Shown piece by piece: positions 35,110-46,627 of a DNA stretch of 64,000 nt (within the stretch, counting starts at the first letter, position 1; each line of letters starts with the position of its first letter). The position numbers and the translations under genes are program-made. The notes below the pieces were generated by a model. It was given only the letters and a program-made list of their open reading frames with translations. It was not told the origin of the DNA and ran no database searches. The stretch is from Agapanthus africanus (lineage: Eukaryota; Streptophyta; Magnoliopsida; Asparagales; Amaryllidaceae), in contig CM057339.1 in NCBI GenBank assembly GCA_030015575.1, forward strand, positions 769,188,809-769,252,808. Direction: 5' to 3'.

Positions 35110-37332
35110 TTGCTGGGAAGAGAAGGGCTTTCCCTAGGGGAGAAAAAGAACAAGGTTTACTCTTTCAGAAAGGACAAGATCCGCAAGATATTCAAAGATG
35201 CCTTGAACAATGGTCTACAATTACCGGAGTCAAAGAGACCCCACGAAGCAAAAATGACCAACAATCCCCTGTATTGCCCGTACCACAGAGTAGTGAGCCA
35301 TGCGATCGAGGATTGCTATATCTTTAAAGACTGAGTCGAGAAGCAGTACAAGGCTGGAGAGATCGAGCTGTCCAAAAGTGTGTTGGTGAACAATCAAGTT
35401 GCAACCACCAACTTTATACAGACAGAAGCTGAAGCCTTCTGGGAGCAGACAGCCGAACCCGCTGCCCTGAGAAATGAAACGGACTCACCGCGGCCTCCAT
35501 GGAGTACGAACATATCTAATAAGACGAAGAAGATGATAAAGCTACTTCGGAAAGAGCCCAGGACAGAATGGGAAGGGCAAAAGAAGCCTACCATTCCAGC
35601 TGCCAATGCGGCTCCATCAGGCTCAAAATCCAAAAAGCTCAAGAAGAAGAAAAGTGCAGCTCGACGCGAAAAAGAGTCTGCAGGGAGATCGACCATTCAA
35701 AAATATATCGATTCCCTCGAAGACTATGAACAGAAGGAAAGAACTCTGATTCAATTGAAAGAGTTCTTCCTTGTAGAAGCAGCTAAAATTTTGGAGGAGC
35801 TAGAAGAAGACTCCAATGAAGAGATTCCTATAGTGGCCTGCTACGCCATCCATCTGGGCAGCGACTTTGAGGAGGAGCTCTGTTTTCCCGAAGAGGACGA
35901 GGAGCTCGCCACAAAGGCCAACCAAATCCACCTCAAAAGCGGCAGGGCACTACTGCCAAGTCAGGGCAACGCCCCAAAAGGGAAGGAAAAACAAGTCACT
36001 AATGAAGAAGATGGCGGAGAGCCGGCTCATGAAAATTCGAGTCCTTCCTTAGTGGACTATAATGTCTTGGCTCATCTCCGGAAGCTTCCGTCTCTCCTGA
36101 GCATCTACGATGCCTTGGTCCTATCTAAGGAACTTAGAGATGTTCTCATCCACGCTCTACAAAACCCTGAGCGGTATCAGGCTCGCTTTGCGGAAATTAA
36201 TATGAAAGAAGCCCAGTATGCTCTGCATGCCGCCGCAGTCACGTTTAAGGACGAAGACTTTCTACTGGGAACGGCTAAGCATAATCGGCCGCTTTACGTG
36301 ACAGGGTACAACGACGGAGTCCAGATTAATCACATATTGATTGATACAGGGTCTCAGTGAACATCATGAACTTGCGAACTCTGAAGAGTTTGTCAATGGA
36401 CGTCCGACATCTGTCAAGGGAAAGGATTGTCATTCAAGGCTTCAATCAAAATTGCCAGCAAGTTCTGGGATCCATAGCTCTGCTAATCAAATTTGGGGAT
36501 CTACAGACTGACGCTAAGAAATACATGATCGACGCTGACACGTCTTATAAATTTCTCTTGGGACGGCCTGGGCTCCACGATTACGGCATCGTTCCGTCAA
36601 CTCTCCATCAATGCATGAAGTATACTAAAAATGGCGATGAAAGATGCATTGACGGAGACATCCAGCCGTTCGGTGTGCATGAAGTCCGATATGAAGATTC
36701 TCGGTACTTTATGAACCACCAAAATGCTAGGCCACAACTGACTGAGGATAGAGCGGCCCCAAGACTCAAAAGCAAATCTGAGCCGTCTGTCACTTTCAAA
36801 AGCAAAAACGCCCAAGTGTGCCTTCGTTTCGGTAGCGATACGGATGAATATGATACTGAAGGCCTATCTAGCAGCAAAGTCCGCCCTCATCTTGGCAACG
36901 ACACTGAAGAGTCGGAGGAAGAGGACCTGCCGTGCAACAGCTGTGCAGATTAGACTCCCATGTAACAAGCGAAACTACGAGAGACCTTCGAAATTGCAGA
37001 AGGGCCTTAGCCGTCACAAGGTGCCGGAGCAGATGTGCAAAGAGCTCGATGCATTGTCAATCTCCACCGTGGACCAGCTGAAAACTTTCTACGTTCCCGG
37101 AAGGAAAAGTGGACAGAAGGGCGTCCTGTTTTATGGGTCAAATCCTGTTGTGCACCCGGACGATTTATCTGTCGCGTGCCTTCCATACGAGAGAGCCATA
37201 AGGGTCGTCCTCAATCCCAGATATTATGCGCCTGAGATGCGGGAATACTTTAAAAGGTGCAGATGCCGGTTATATCAAACGGAGTCCGAAGAAAAGTTTT
37301 ATGAAGGGCTATGGCATCCGCCTCAGGTCTGA
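35110..37332 (+). pseudogene. Tat element C zinc knuckle and protease region
   Basis: The zinc-knuckle-like module reads VYSFRKDKIRKIFKDA and YCPYHRVVSHAIEDC (C-x2-H-x4-H-x4-C) at 35160-35330; a TGA replaces the expected Trp in KD*VEKQY. An acidic linker (35380-36300) carries LGSDFEEELCF. The aspartic protease, which cuts the polyprotein, is at about 36330-36570: HILIDTGS, then a stop, then LLGRPGLHDYGIVPSTLHQC. Two further acidic repeats follow (FGSDTDEYD at 36830, LGNDTEESEEED at 36890). The piece 37070-37332 (LKTFYVPGRKSGQKGVLFYG) matches the D segment just after its protease. Several nonsense codons make it non-functional. Confidence 0.87.
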
Positions 37333-37404
37333 GCACTCATCGATGGACGAATTACAGATAGACGGGGCATAGGCTTCATTCAACCTGATTCCAAAGCATG
37401 CTAC

Positions 37405-37827
37405 ATGATCCATATTGGTGAAGCCAGCGAAAGATCAAATGATGATGACAAGATAGCCGAGCCAGAAGAAGCTCCTCAAGAGCTCAAAGATGGCGGACAA
37501 GCAGCCTACGATAAGCTAACCGAGATTGATTTGGGAATGCCCGATAATCCAAGCCCAACATATATCAGCTCGCTCTTGTCTGAGGAAATGAAAGAGCAGA
37601 TAGTAGCCCTGCTGCATGAATTCGCTGACTGCTTCGTATGGACGTACAAAGAAATGCCCGGCCTCTCCCCATAGGTAGCCATGGATAAACTGGCTATTTC
37701 TCCATATGTCATGCCAGTCAAACAAGCTCCCCGAAGAATGAGAAGGGAGCTAGAGAAAAGGTCATCGAGGAAACTAAGAAACTTATCGATGCTGGCTTCA
37801 TCAGAGAAGAGAAATATGTGGACTGGA
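37405..37827 (+). pseudogene. Tat element C reverse transcriptase, N-terminal stub
   Basis: The sequence runs from an acidic linker into the conserved Tat RT entry: EIDLGMPDNPSPTYISSLLS, DCFVWTYKEMPGLSP, a TAG stop, then KLAISPYVMPVKQAPRRMRR. A frameshift follows, and FIREEKYVDW is the last C-specific peptide. Homology ends at 37827, where the sequence turns into a truncated LTR of element D. The catalytic core, RNase H, aRNH, integrase and 3' LTR of C are not in the window. Confidence 0.88.
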
Positions 37828-38447
37828 TGTCCTTAAACTTACATTGGACCGTAATGTCCTTAAACTAATCGACCGCAATGTCCCTAAACTAAATAATAGA
37901 GCCTAAATGCTCTTTTGTTGGATCTAAACGATCTCGTTAAGTTGATCTTAGTCTAAAATTAGACTAATGTATCCTTAACAAACATTTAAGTTGATCTTAG
38001 TTTCAAATGAGACTAACGTATCCATAAACCCAACCCCCAAACTCAAATCTAAGAAAATACGGATTTGGAGTAATCCACGCCCTACGGGCGACAACATAAA
38101 TTAGTCTCCGTATACAATCCACGGGCAACCAAAAACAAAACAAACCACCCACGATACGAAGTGACCATCTGAAGAAGGAGAAAGTCGTTACCGCGATGCG
38201 GTAGCATAATTAACTGTAGGGGCTTGCGCCTGCAGGGAAGAGCGTCCCCACAATCAAAACCACTCAAATGAGTGGGAATCTGACGAAGTCTGCTACATCG
38301 GCCGCATCCGTTTAAACCTTTGATGCATGATGCCATAAATCAACTTAGTATCTCCGGAGAGGTGGACGGATAGCACAAATAGCATCTTCCCCTGAATTTC
38401 AGGCCCTGACGTCCCAACGTCCCGGTCGCGTCTTTCGGCAGAGAACA
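37828..38447 (+). mobile_element. Tat element D 5' LTR, last 620 bp
   Basis: This is the plus-strand equivalent of 18306-19087 in F: two units of the GGAC...GTCC array, the hairpins AGTCTAAAATTAGACT (37950-37965) and GTTTCAAATGAGAC, then GAGAACA followed by the primer site. The F LTR is 3.0 kb, so about 2.4 kb is missing on the left and the LTR abuts the broken RT of C. The junction is a deletion or illegitimate recombination, not a clean insertion. Confidence 0.82.
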
Positions 38448-38450
38448 GAT

Positions 38451-38470
38451 TCTGGCACGCCCGGTGGGAC
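38451..38470 (+). other. Primer-binding site of Tat element D
   Basis: TCTGGCACGCCCGGTGGGAC lies three bases after the LTR end GAGAACA. Its position matches C and F. Confidence 0.85.
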
Positions 38471-38597
38471 CTCTTCCTCTTTCCACTCCACACTTCGTGT
38501 GTCGTGTTTCGCGAACGAATCGCGGTTTAATATGGTTGCCCTTGGATTCAAGGTACTAAGATTTGGTGTCTTGCTCCGTGCAGAAAACAGAAGATCA

Positions 38598-40800
38598 ATG
38601 GTTTCGACCTGCACCAGCTGCAACTGCAACTCCCACTCCGTCCCGTCCAGAGGAGTGACATACGGTCCTCGAGCGGCCTCCCTTTTTCATAATGCCGGTA
38701 GAGCAGGTAACGCAGGCTACCACCGAGTTGTTCTTCGGGACTATGCTCCCACCAGTGAGCGTTAACATCCCGCTGCTACAAGAAGTGCAGAAGAAGTCGG
38801 TCTTTGATTGGCTCACTACCACCACGGCCCATCTCAACGGGTCATCCAATGCCAAGCTGACAGCATCGGTCTTCGATAGGCTGAGCCTGAACTCCAATGG
38901 GCTCGTCAATAAGCCCACGATACCTAAAGCGGCCATCCTAAAACAGATAGCCATTCCTACTCTCGAGGTTACTAAAGAAGCTTCTCCCATCAAAGGACCA
39001 GTCTTTACAAGTCTGGCCACTCTCGCTCCGGCCCAAAGGTCCGTCTTTGACAGATTGGATACTGCTTCTCAACGGACATCGGTTTTCAAGAGGTTGACAC
39101 TGGCGACAACCCTCCGCCAAGACGGGGGGCATGATGAAGTCATCCCCATGGCTGAACCAACACCATCCGCGCGACATGCCCGCCGTCGTCACTTGCACGG
39201 AGTAAGGAAGGCTGGGGCCAGCTCTCCGTCTGGACTTACTCCACCAGCTCCAACGGTGGAAATCAATACCGCTGTTCCAACTGGGAAGAACTTTGAACCG
39301 CTAAGGAGGGTCCGCAAGAACTCTCCAACTGCCACGCTGAAGAGATCTCCTTCACCTATGGAGATTACTACAGAAAAGAAGCCGGAGCAGCCCCCTCAGC
39401 GGCTGTCCTCCAAAATTTATAAAGTCTGGCGACAGGTCCAGGAATCGGTGATCGACCAGGACTACTCTCGCCGATCAAAGAAGCTTAAAGCTCGACAAGG
39501 AGAAAACCATCCTGTCAAGCCACAAATGGTGACAGCCGTCTGGGTGCCCGCTGCAACGGCCCCTCAATTTCAACCACTCACAAGAGAAGGAGGCAGGAGA
39601 AACCCCCTGTGACCGCAGCGAACCGCAAAGACGCTGAGCCTAAATGCCCCAAGTCTGGGGGCATGGTGGTGCACACTATTTATATGGCTTCTGGAAAAAA
39701 GGAAAGCCGTGCTTCTACGGGTCATCGACCGCTTACCCGATTGATAACAAAGGCTCAAGAACAACAGCAGCAGAAACTTCAGAAGATGCTGACTGCAATG
39801 GCCGCACTCACTGGGCCGAAAGAAAATCCGGAGACCTCGGAGCAACGTCAGGAACAAGAAACTGACGCTGATTTCCTCCGAAGAATGCTTGAGTGGAAAG
39901 AAAAAGAGGCGCGAAGCAGGCAGCCAACATAAAACGGATGGCTCTTTTGTTCCAAGACATGGCTGGGATGATGTTACAACCGGAGCCTCCAGCTGAAGAC
40001 CCCCCGATTATCATTGAAGATGACAGAGGAGAAACATTGAACCCTCCTCCGGCTCTTTCAGCAGCTAAGGAGGAGACCATCTCCAGGTCGCTCCGGATGA
40101 TTATATTGCTCAGCAAATACGAGCTCACCAGGCGAATGAAGCGGCTTGGGCAAATCGTTAAGACCGGACGACCCTATCCGGGCTGATATGACCAAATAAG
40201 GTACCTGCCAGGATACACCGATCCCTAAATTCCATGTATATAAGGAGACGGGAAATCCGTATCAGCACGTCGCTCAATTCAGAGCCTTGTGCGGCAACAC
40301 CGGATTGTGATGATAAACTTCTGCTCCGCCGGTTTGTTGGTAGCTGTCGGAGACGGCGTTCGGAGTGGTACTTTGAACTCACGAACGACTCTGTCAAGAC
40401 ATTTGCAGAGATGGAGCTGTTATTCACGCAAAGATTCGCAAGCGCTAGCGAGCGCACCCCGATCACAGCATTGATTAACGCCAGGGTAAAGCTAGGTGAA
40501 ACATGGGTGCAATATGCAATACGGTGGCCGAATTTATGGTCAAAATGTGAGCAGCACATCGAGGAAGCGCCTGCGGTGGGGCATGTTCGTGGGCACTCTT
40601 GATCCGCAAGCAACCATCTCCCAGTTCATGATGTTTTGCAAGCCGACTACTTTCTAGTCCTTGATTGACAAGCTGGCCCAAATGGATCAGATGGGTCATA
40701 GACCATCTTCCTCGAAAACAGAGCCTCGAAACGAGAAGGGAATGAGGAAAGCGACCTTCGTCGCAATAGCTCAACAGCAGCCCAGTGGTCCATGACTAGT
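38598..40800 (+). pseudogene. Tat element D gag (N-terminal part and capsid)
   Basis: The ATG at 38598 (MVSTCTSCNCNSHS) is the counterpart of the F start. An extra T in a T-run near 38684 shifts the frame, which continues from 38692 to 39612. Repeated VFD(R/W)L-type motifs lie in that part (SVFDWLT, SVFDRLS, SVFDRLD, SVFKRLT). After a shift, VVHTIYMASG and a Gln-rich stretch lead to LLFQDMAGMMLQPEPP. The capsid domain is at about 40190-40720: IPKFHVYKETGN, SVKTFAEMELLFTQRFA, WVQYAIRWPNLWSKCE, GTLDPQATISQFMMFC. At least five frameshifts or stops occur. It is close to F but independently decayed. Confidence 0.9.
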
Positions 40801-43345
40801 TGATCGCCAAAATGATAGAACACGATCTCTTGAGATAAAATGAGACGCCCTTACTCGTTCCCTCGGGACAAGACGAAGAGGTTGTTCGAGCTAGCACTGC
40901 GCAACAGGCTCATCACTCCGCCGTAGCCAAGACGCCCAATGCAACTTGGCGACATTAATAATCCTAACTACTGCCCTTATCACCGAATGTTGGGTCATCC
41001 GATCGAAGATTGTTACATCTTCAAAAGCTGGATAGAAGATCAATACCAACATGGCAAGTTTGTATTATCCGAAAACTGTAAGGTGAACTCGCCCCAGCCG
41101 CACGCTCTCAAAAAGGCGGACACACCTGGGGCATCATGCTCTTTTGTAGAGGGAGCTCCATGGGAGGTCGTTCTTTCAGCCAAGACTAAAAGAATGTTGA
41201 GGGATCTCTAATCATGGATCAGGTGGAAAAATCCACTGGAACCCGAAGTCATCGAGGGAATGTTGAAGCCACTCCCAAACTCCAAAGATTGGCGGTGATA
41301 GTCAAAGCGCTTACACCAGCCGTCAAAGTCTTCGAAGAAGAGAAAACCAAGAAGCCCGTGAAACCTGATGACAAACGCACGGACCTGCAAAAGCAGATTG
41401 ACGCACTGGAAGAATATAATCAACAGGTGCGGACCCCAGTCACACTCCAAGAATTTTTCAGCCACGTTCTTGAGGACGGAGATGATGACAATGGAGAAGA
41501 CTTGTCGAATGAGCCTGAAAATTATGTGGCAAGCTGCCGTGTGATCTCTCACTCGTCAATAGACGATGAAGAAGCTCTTACGCAGAAAAACTGGGGGCAG
41601 ATTCTGAGCCGGAACTTCTAGGACAATCAGACGAAATGATTGATGCATTCCTGAACGAAGCCCGTCTTAAAAGCAAAGCTGATCGAGAGCGTGAGATGGC
41701 TATATTTGAAAATGCCAAATGCCGGCGACTGGACGAAAGGGCTGAAACACGCCTACCAGATCAAAGTACATCCGCTGCAAATAAAAGCAGGATCAAGATA
41801 AGGAAACGATTCACTAGAGCCTTATCAAAGGGAATGAAGTTGCCCTCTTTCAGAGAAAATTCTCCCGGAGATATTCATCTTGATGAAGCGAATGCACATC
41901 CTAACTTCTGCTTATACCATCAGAGGATTACACATCCTACCGAAGAGTGCGTGTTCTTTAAAAACTGGTGGCAGGGGTATGTTGCGCACCGACAACACGT
42001 TCAACGAGTGAAGCGCAAGGTTCGTCGGGAACAGAAAAGCACGACAAATGAGCACATGAAAACTGCAGGCAACTGTCACATGGTCGACGCCAGCGGATCA
42101 CAAGTTCTCACCTTCGGGAGCGATTCTGATGAAGAAATAGCCCTCGGACCTCTCTTCAAAGAACCCACCTCCGAGGCGAAAGAAATGAAGACCTGTGAGA
42201 ACATTCAGCTGCACAATCGTACGCTGCCTGAAAAGAATCTTGGGCCCGCGAACAGTGGGTCGAATAGAAAAGATAAGGGGAAAGAAAAAATCCCTGAAGA
42301 CATCGCCTTAGATGATCAAGTCGTCAAAGATCTAACAGCCAAGGACCCGCCCAAGAAAAGTAAGGTGGATTACAACGTTTTGGCACACTTGAGGAAGATA
42401 CCCTCGCAGCTCAGCATTCTCGATGCCTTTCTGCTATCAAAAGAAGTGAGAGATTCTCTGATCAAGGCGTTACAAGAGCCCGAACAGTTCCAAGCTTTCC
42501 TCGCCGAAGAAAAGATGAAGGACGAACTGGAAGAAGTGCACACTGCTGACATCACTTTCGGCGATGAAGATCTTCTCCTCGGGACATGTGGGCATAACCG
42601 TCCTCTTTATGTCTCCGGATACTGTCATGATATTAAGATCGGCAAAATCCTGGTTGACAATGGGTCCTCCTTTAACCTCCTCAATGTAAGAGTGTTGAAG
42701 GAAATTTGCATGAGCGTTCAACACCTCGCTCTGGATAAGATCACTATCTCCGGGTTTGACTCCCAGTCATCACGGATGCTCGGGTCTATGATACTGACGC
42801 TGTGCTTTGGGCTGTTAGTCACTGACATCAAGTTTCACGTCATTGACGCTAAGACCTGCTATAACGATTTGCTCGGCCGGCCTTGGCTACACGAGTACAA
42901 CATTATCCCTTCTACACAGCATCAGTGTATGAAGTACTTTAAGGATGGTCTCGAGTACACTGTGACAGGGGAACTAAACCCATTCTCCATGAACAAAGTC
43001 CGCAAATATGAGGATGCCAAGTACTTCCTTCCAGATTTCGAAGATACAGAAAGATGTCGCAAACCGGAGGACAAGAACAAATCTATCGCCACTATTCTGG
43101 TCTTCGGGAGTGATACCGAGGAGGAAGAGGAAATAATTTATTCGGGGCAACCCCAATACAACAAGCCGGGACCGTCCACCCCTATTCTGGTCTTCGGCAG
43201 TGACTCGGAAGATGAGGTCAATGCCGTGTTTTCTGTCCGGCCATCAATACAAGCCTTCACTGGCGATGATCGGAGTTTGCAAATCGTCGTGGTTCCGCAA
43301 GAGCATTACAAAGAGCTAGATGCACTTGATACCTATAGTGTGTAG
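40801..43345 (+). pseudogene. Tat element D zinc-knuckle modules 1 and 2, and protease
   Basis: Module 1 (40845-41100) reads YSFPRDKTKRLFELAL and YCPYHRMLGHPIEDC. A linker frame (41214-41621) ends in an acidic patch. The 569-codon frame 41636-43345 holds module 2 (KIRKRFTRALSKGMKLP, FCLYHQRITHPTEEC, 41790-41960), the acidic FGSDSDEE motif (42113), then the aspartic protease (KILVDNGSSFNLLN near 42640; LLGRPWLHEYNIIPSTQHQC near 42870). Two more acidic repeats follow (FGSDTEEEEE 43101, FGSDSEDE 43191). DNGSS in place of DTGSS is usual in this lineage. The frame stops at a TAG (43343) before LQTFYVP. Confidence 0.9.
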
Positions 43346-44465
43346 GAACTGCAAACATTCTACGTCCCTTCCAGGGGAAAAGATGAGAAGGCGATCCTGT
43401 TTTATCGATCCACGGAAACCAAAGTGGAGAAAGAAACTTGGCATGGTGCCGATTCTGCACTTGACAGGCTCCAGCCCATCCGTCTGCCCAGATATTACAC
43501 AGAAGGACTAAAAAGGTTATTAAGGTGCCAAGGCGTACCTTTGAAGAGACTGCTCGACAAGATCAGTTCTACAACAGGATCTGGAACGTCCCCGGAACTG
43601 AACGAAAGTTGCCCAACGGGAGAATGGAAACGATCGGGCTTGGAAACGTTCAATCCAAGGGACGGGAGCGATTCCGTGGCTGATACGTCATCCATGACTT
43701 CGATGAAGAAGGAGATGCTCTGTGGGAAGTTGCTACCCCTGAACCAGAACGAGCTCTCACCATGAAAATTCCAAGTCCGTCATTCGAAGAAAAAATGGAC
43801 AAGATTATAAGATAAGCGGGTCAAAAGGTTCGAGACGACCATAATCGCGAAACGGCCATCTACGAGAAAGCCAGGACGCAGCGCCTCCTTCAGCAGGCCA
43901 CAGATAATGATAATGCTCTTCATCACCAACCTGTCATACAAAAGACCCGGCGCAAAGGCAAAAATAAATCAAAAAACGGAAAAAGCGTTCGACAACTGCA
44001 AAGCGGGTCCAAGAAGCCACGCGATCAAGAATCGAGCAGCTGGGATCCGTCTCTTGTAAAGAAGATGGGTCGAGAATATTCTTTTCTCCAAGACAAGACA
44101 AAGAAGATACTCGATCTTGTCATAAAACATCAGATGATTACACTCTCAGAGTCCAAGCACCCCGAACAAGCAAACGAGGTCTCTCATCCAGACTATTGCT
44201 CCTATCACCGAGCAATAGGACATCCCCTCGAAGACTGCTTCACTTTCAAGAACTGGGTCGAAGACCAATATCAACAAGGCAAGTTCGCTTTGTCCGGCAG
44301 CTGGAGGGTAACCCCGCCGCAGAAGCATGAACCGAAAGCTATGAGAATAGAACCGGATCAACATCGATCTTGGAAGCGATCTCGCACCTGTCACATGATA
44401 ACGGTGTCGGGAAAAAGAATATGTGAAGATATCTCCCCTGGTGCTTCGAAAACGATGATGACGAG
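43346..44465 (+). pseudogene. Tat element D linker and third zinc-knuckle module
   Basis: After the TAG, LQTFYVPSRGKDEKAILFYR matches the C element at 37080. The frame then breaks several times. At 44065-44469 a third copy of the zinc module appears: YSFLQDKTKKILDLVIKHQ and YCSYHRAIGHPLEDCFTFKN, with the same WVEDQYQQGKF tail as module 1. It therefore looks like a duplication of module 1 placed between protease and RT. C has no equivalent at this place. Function in nucleic acid binding is inferred from the C-x2-H-x4-H-x4-C pattern. Confidence 0.85.
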
Positions 44466-46085
44466 GTGATCTCAGAATTTCCACTAGTGCCAAAAGAACT
44501 GGAAGATGGAATACATACTACTGCAGATGACCTCAAGAAAATCGACTTGGGAACGACAAGCGACCCATGGCCGACGTTCGTCAGTGAGCTATTGTCTGAG
44601 GAAAAAGTGGCTACACTCAAAGACGTGCTCATGAAGTACAAAGATTGTTTCGCATGGAACTATTCTGAAATACAAGGACTAGATTCAGAGATTGCTATGC
44701 ACAAATTGACAATTTCTCCGGACATCAAGCCAGTCAAACAAGCGCCTAGACGAATGCGGCTCGAGCTTGAGATGAGTATCAATGCTGAGTTCAAGAAACT
44801 AATAGACTCCGGCTTCATCCAAGAGTTTCGGTATCCTGACTGGATCGCCAACATCATCCCAGTGATGAAGAAAAATGGGACGGTGCGCATATACGTAGAC
44901 TTCAGGGATCTCAACAAAGCTTGCCCGAAGGACGATTTTCCCGTACCGGTCACTGAGCTGATGACAGATAATACGTCCACTTACGAAGTTTTCTCCTTCA
45001 TGGACAGCTCATCAGGATACAATCAGATAAAGATGCATCCCGAAAACCAGAAGTATACCGCTTTTCGAACCCCTTTGGGCATATTCTGCTACAAGGTGAT
45101 GCATTTCGGTCTAAAGAATGCCGGTGCCACCTATGAGAGGGCCATGACGAAGATTTTCGATGACCTCATTCATGAAATCGTCGAATGCTATATCGACGAC
45201 CTCGTAGTTAAAAGCAAATCATACGAGGAACATTTAGAATATCTGAAGATTGTGTTTCAGCGTCTTCAAAAATACAACTTGAAAATGAACCCTCTCAAGT
45301 GCGCGTTTGGAGTTTCCTCGGGCAAGTTCTTAGGATTCGTCGTCCGACACCGAGGCATCGAGATAGACCCGTCGAAGATCAAGGAGATCATGGAAATGCC
45401 TCCGCCAAGGACTCTCAAGCAACTGCAGTCTCTCTAAGGAAAGCTCGCGTACATCCGGCGATTCATAGCCAATCTCTTCGGCAAGTTTCGTCCTTACAAT
45501 CACCTAATGAAGAAGGGAACTCCTTTCGTCTGGGATCATAAATGCCAAAGCGCACTATACGAAATAAAGCAATACTTGAAGAATCCGCCGGTGCTGACTG
45601 CTTCAGTCAAAGGAAAGCCTCTCATTCTGTATACAACCGCCCTTGAGGGTTCCTTAGGCGCGCTATGGGCACAAGAGAACGACCAAGGGAAAGAGAGAGC
45701 CCTCTACTACTTGAGTCGAGTTCTACTGGAGGCAGAAAGCAATTACTCCCCCATTGACAAACATTGCTTGGCGTTGATCTTCGTGATAACGAAGCTCAGA
45801 CACTACGCATTGGCACATGAGGTCCATCTCATATCAAAGGTCGATCCTCTCAAATATTTGATGTCAAAGGCTATATTAACGCGACGGCTCGCTAAATGGG
45901 CCCTGCTCTTGATGGAGTTCTCGATAACTTATCGTCCCCTCAAGGCAATAAAAGGCCAGGCCATCGCCGACTTCCTCGCTGAACATCCGATTCCTGCTGA
46001 CTCTCCTTTGAACTGCGAATTGCCAGATGAGCACGCGTTTGACACAATTGACAGGGAGAAAGGAAGGAGTGATACCCAGTGGTAA
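44466..46085 (+). pseudogene. Tat element D reverse transcriptase and RNase H
   Basis: RT is complete in one open frame (44466-45437): KPVKQAPRRMRLELEMSINA, VRIYVDFRDLNKACPKDDFP, FMDSSSGYNQIKM, YTAFRTPLGIFCYKVMHFG, NAGATYERAMTKIFDD, the catalytic YIDDLVVKS and FLGFVVRHRGIEIDP. A single TAA interrupts LQSL*GKLAYIRRF. The same frame continues through the connection (PFVWDHKCQSA) into the RNase H domain (LILYTTALEGSLGALWAQ, YYLSRVLLEAESNYSP, IADFLAEHPIP). A second TAA lies at 46083. The frame is otherwise unbroken for 540 codons, so decay is recent relative to gag. Typical of Tat RT by NKACPKD and GYNQI. Confidence 0.93.
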
Positions 46086-46610
46086 CTCTATTTTGATGGA
46101 GTATCTTCTATGAAGAAGCGCAAATAAAGCACCCCCATAATCAAATTCGGGGTGGGCCTCATTTTCGTGACTCCGCAAGGAGGGATAATGCGCTTTGCCT
46201 TCTCCTTAACAGAGCCGCGGACAAACAATAAAGCTGAGTATGAAGCTTTGATAGCAGGTCTTGAGATCGCTGTCGACATGGGAATCAAAAACCTCCTCAT
46301 ATACGGAGACTCCCAACTGATCGTTAATCAAGTAAACGGTGACTATCAAACGTGCAAGCCAGAGCTGGTGAAGTACGACGAAAGAGTGCAACAACTGCTG
46401 ACTCAAATTCCCTCCTACATGTTGGAAAGTATACCGCGTGCGGAAAATAGCAAGGCGAATGCATTAGCCAAGCTCGCTAAAGAACTGGCCGACGAGAACC
46501 TCGATGACGTGAGAATCGTTGTGCAAAGCCGTCGGATTCTTACACCGGCAGAAATATCTCCGGAGTCGTCCGAAGAGGGGGGGATACCGAGCAAACGGCT
46601 CTACAAATAA
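46086..46610 (+). pseudogene. Tat element D second RNase H (archaeal-like, aRNH)
   Basis: Tat elements carry an additional RNase H of archaeal/plant-host type between RNase H and integrase, and this segment matches it. LYFDGVSS has the first Asp, TNNKAEYEALIAGLEIA the Glu, LLIYGDSQLIVNQVNGDY the second Asp. The fourth position is Asn in RAENSKANALAKLAK where the family has Asp (ADALA), a one-base G-to-A change. Two in-frame stops (46083-46085 at the junction and RK*ST near 46125) precede it. A frameshift at 46608-46628 separates it from integrase. Confidence 0.9.
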
Positions 46611-46627
46611 ATGACCAGGAAAAGGCT

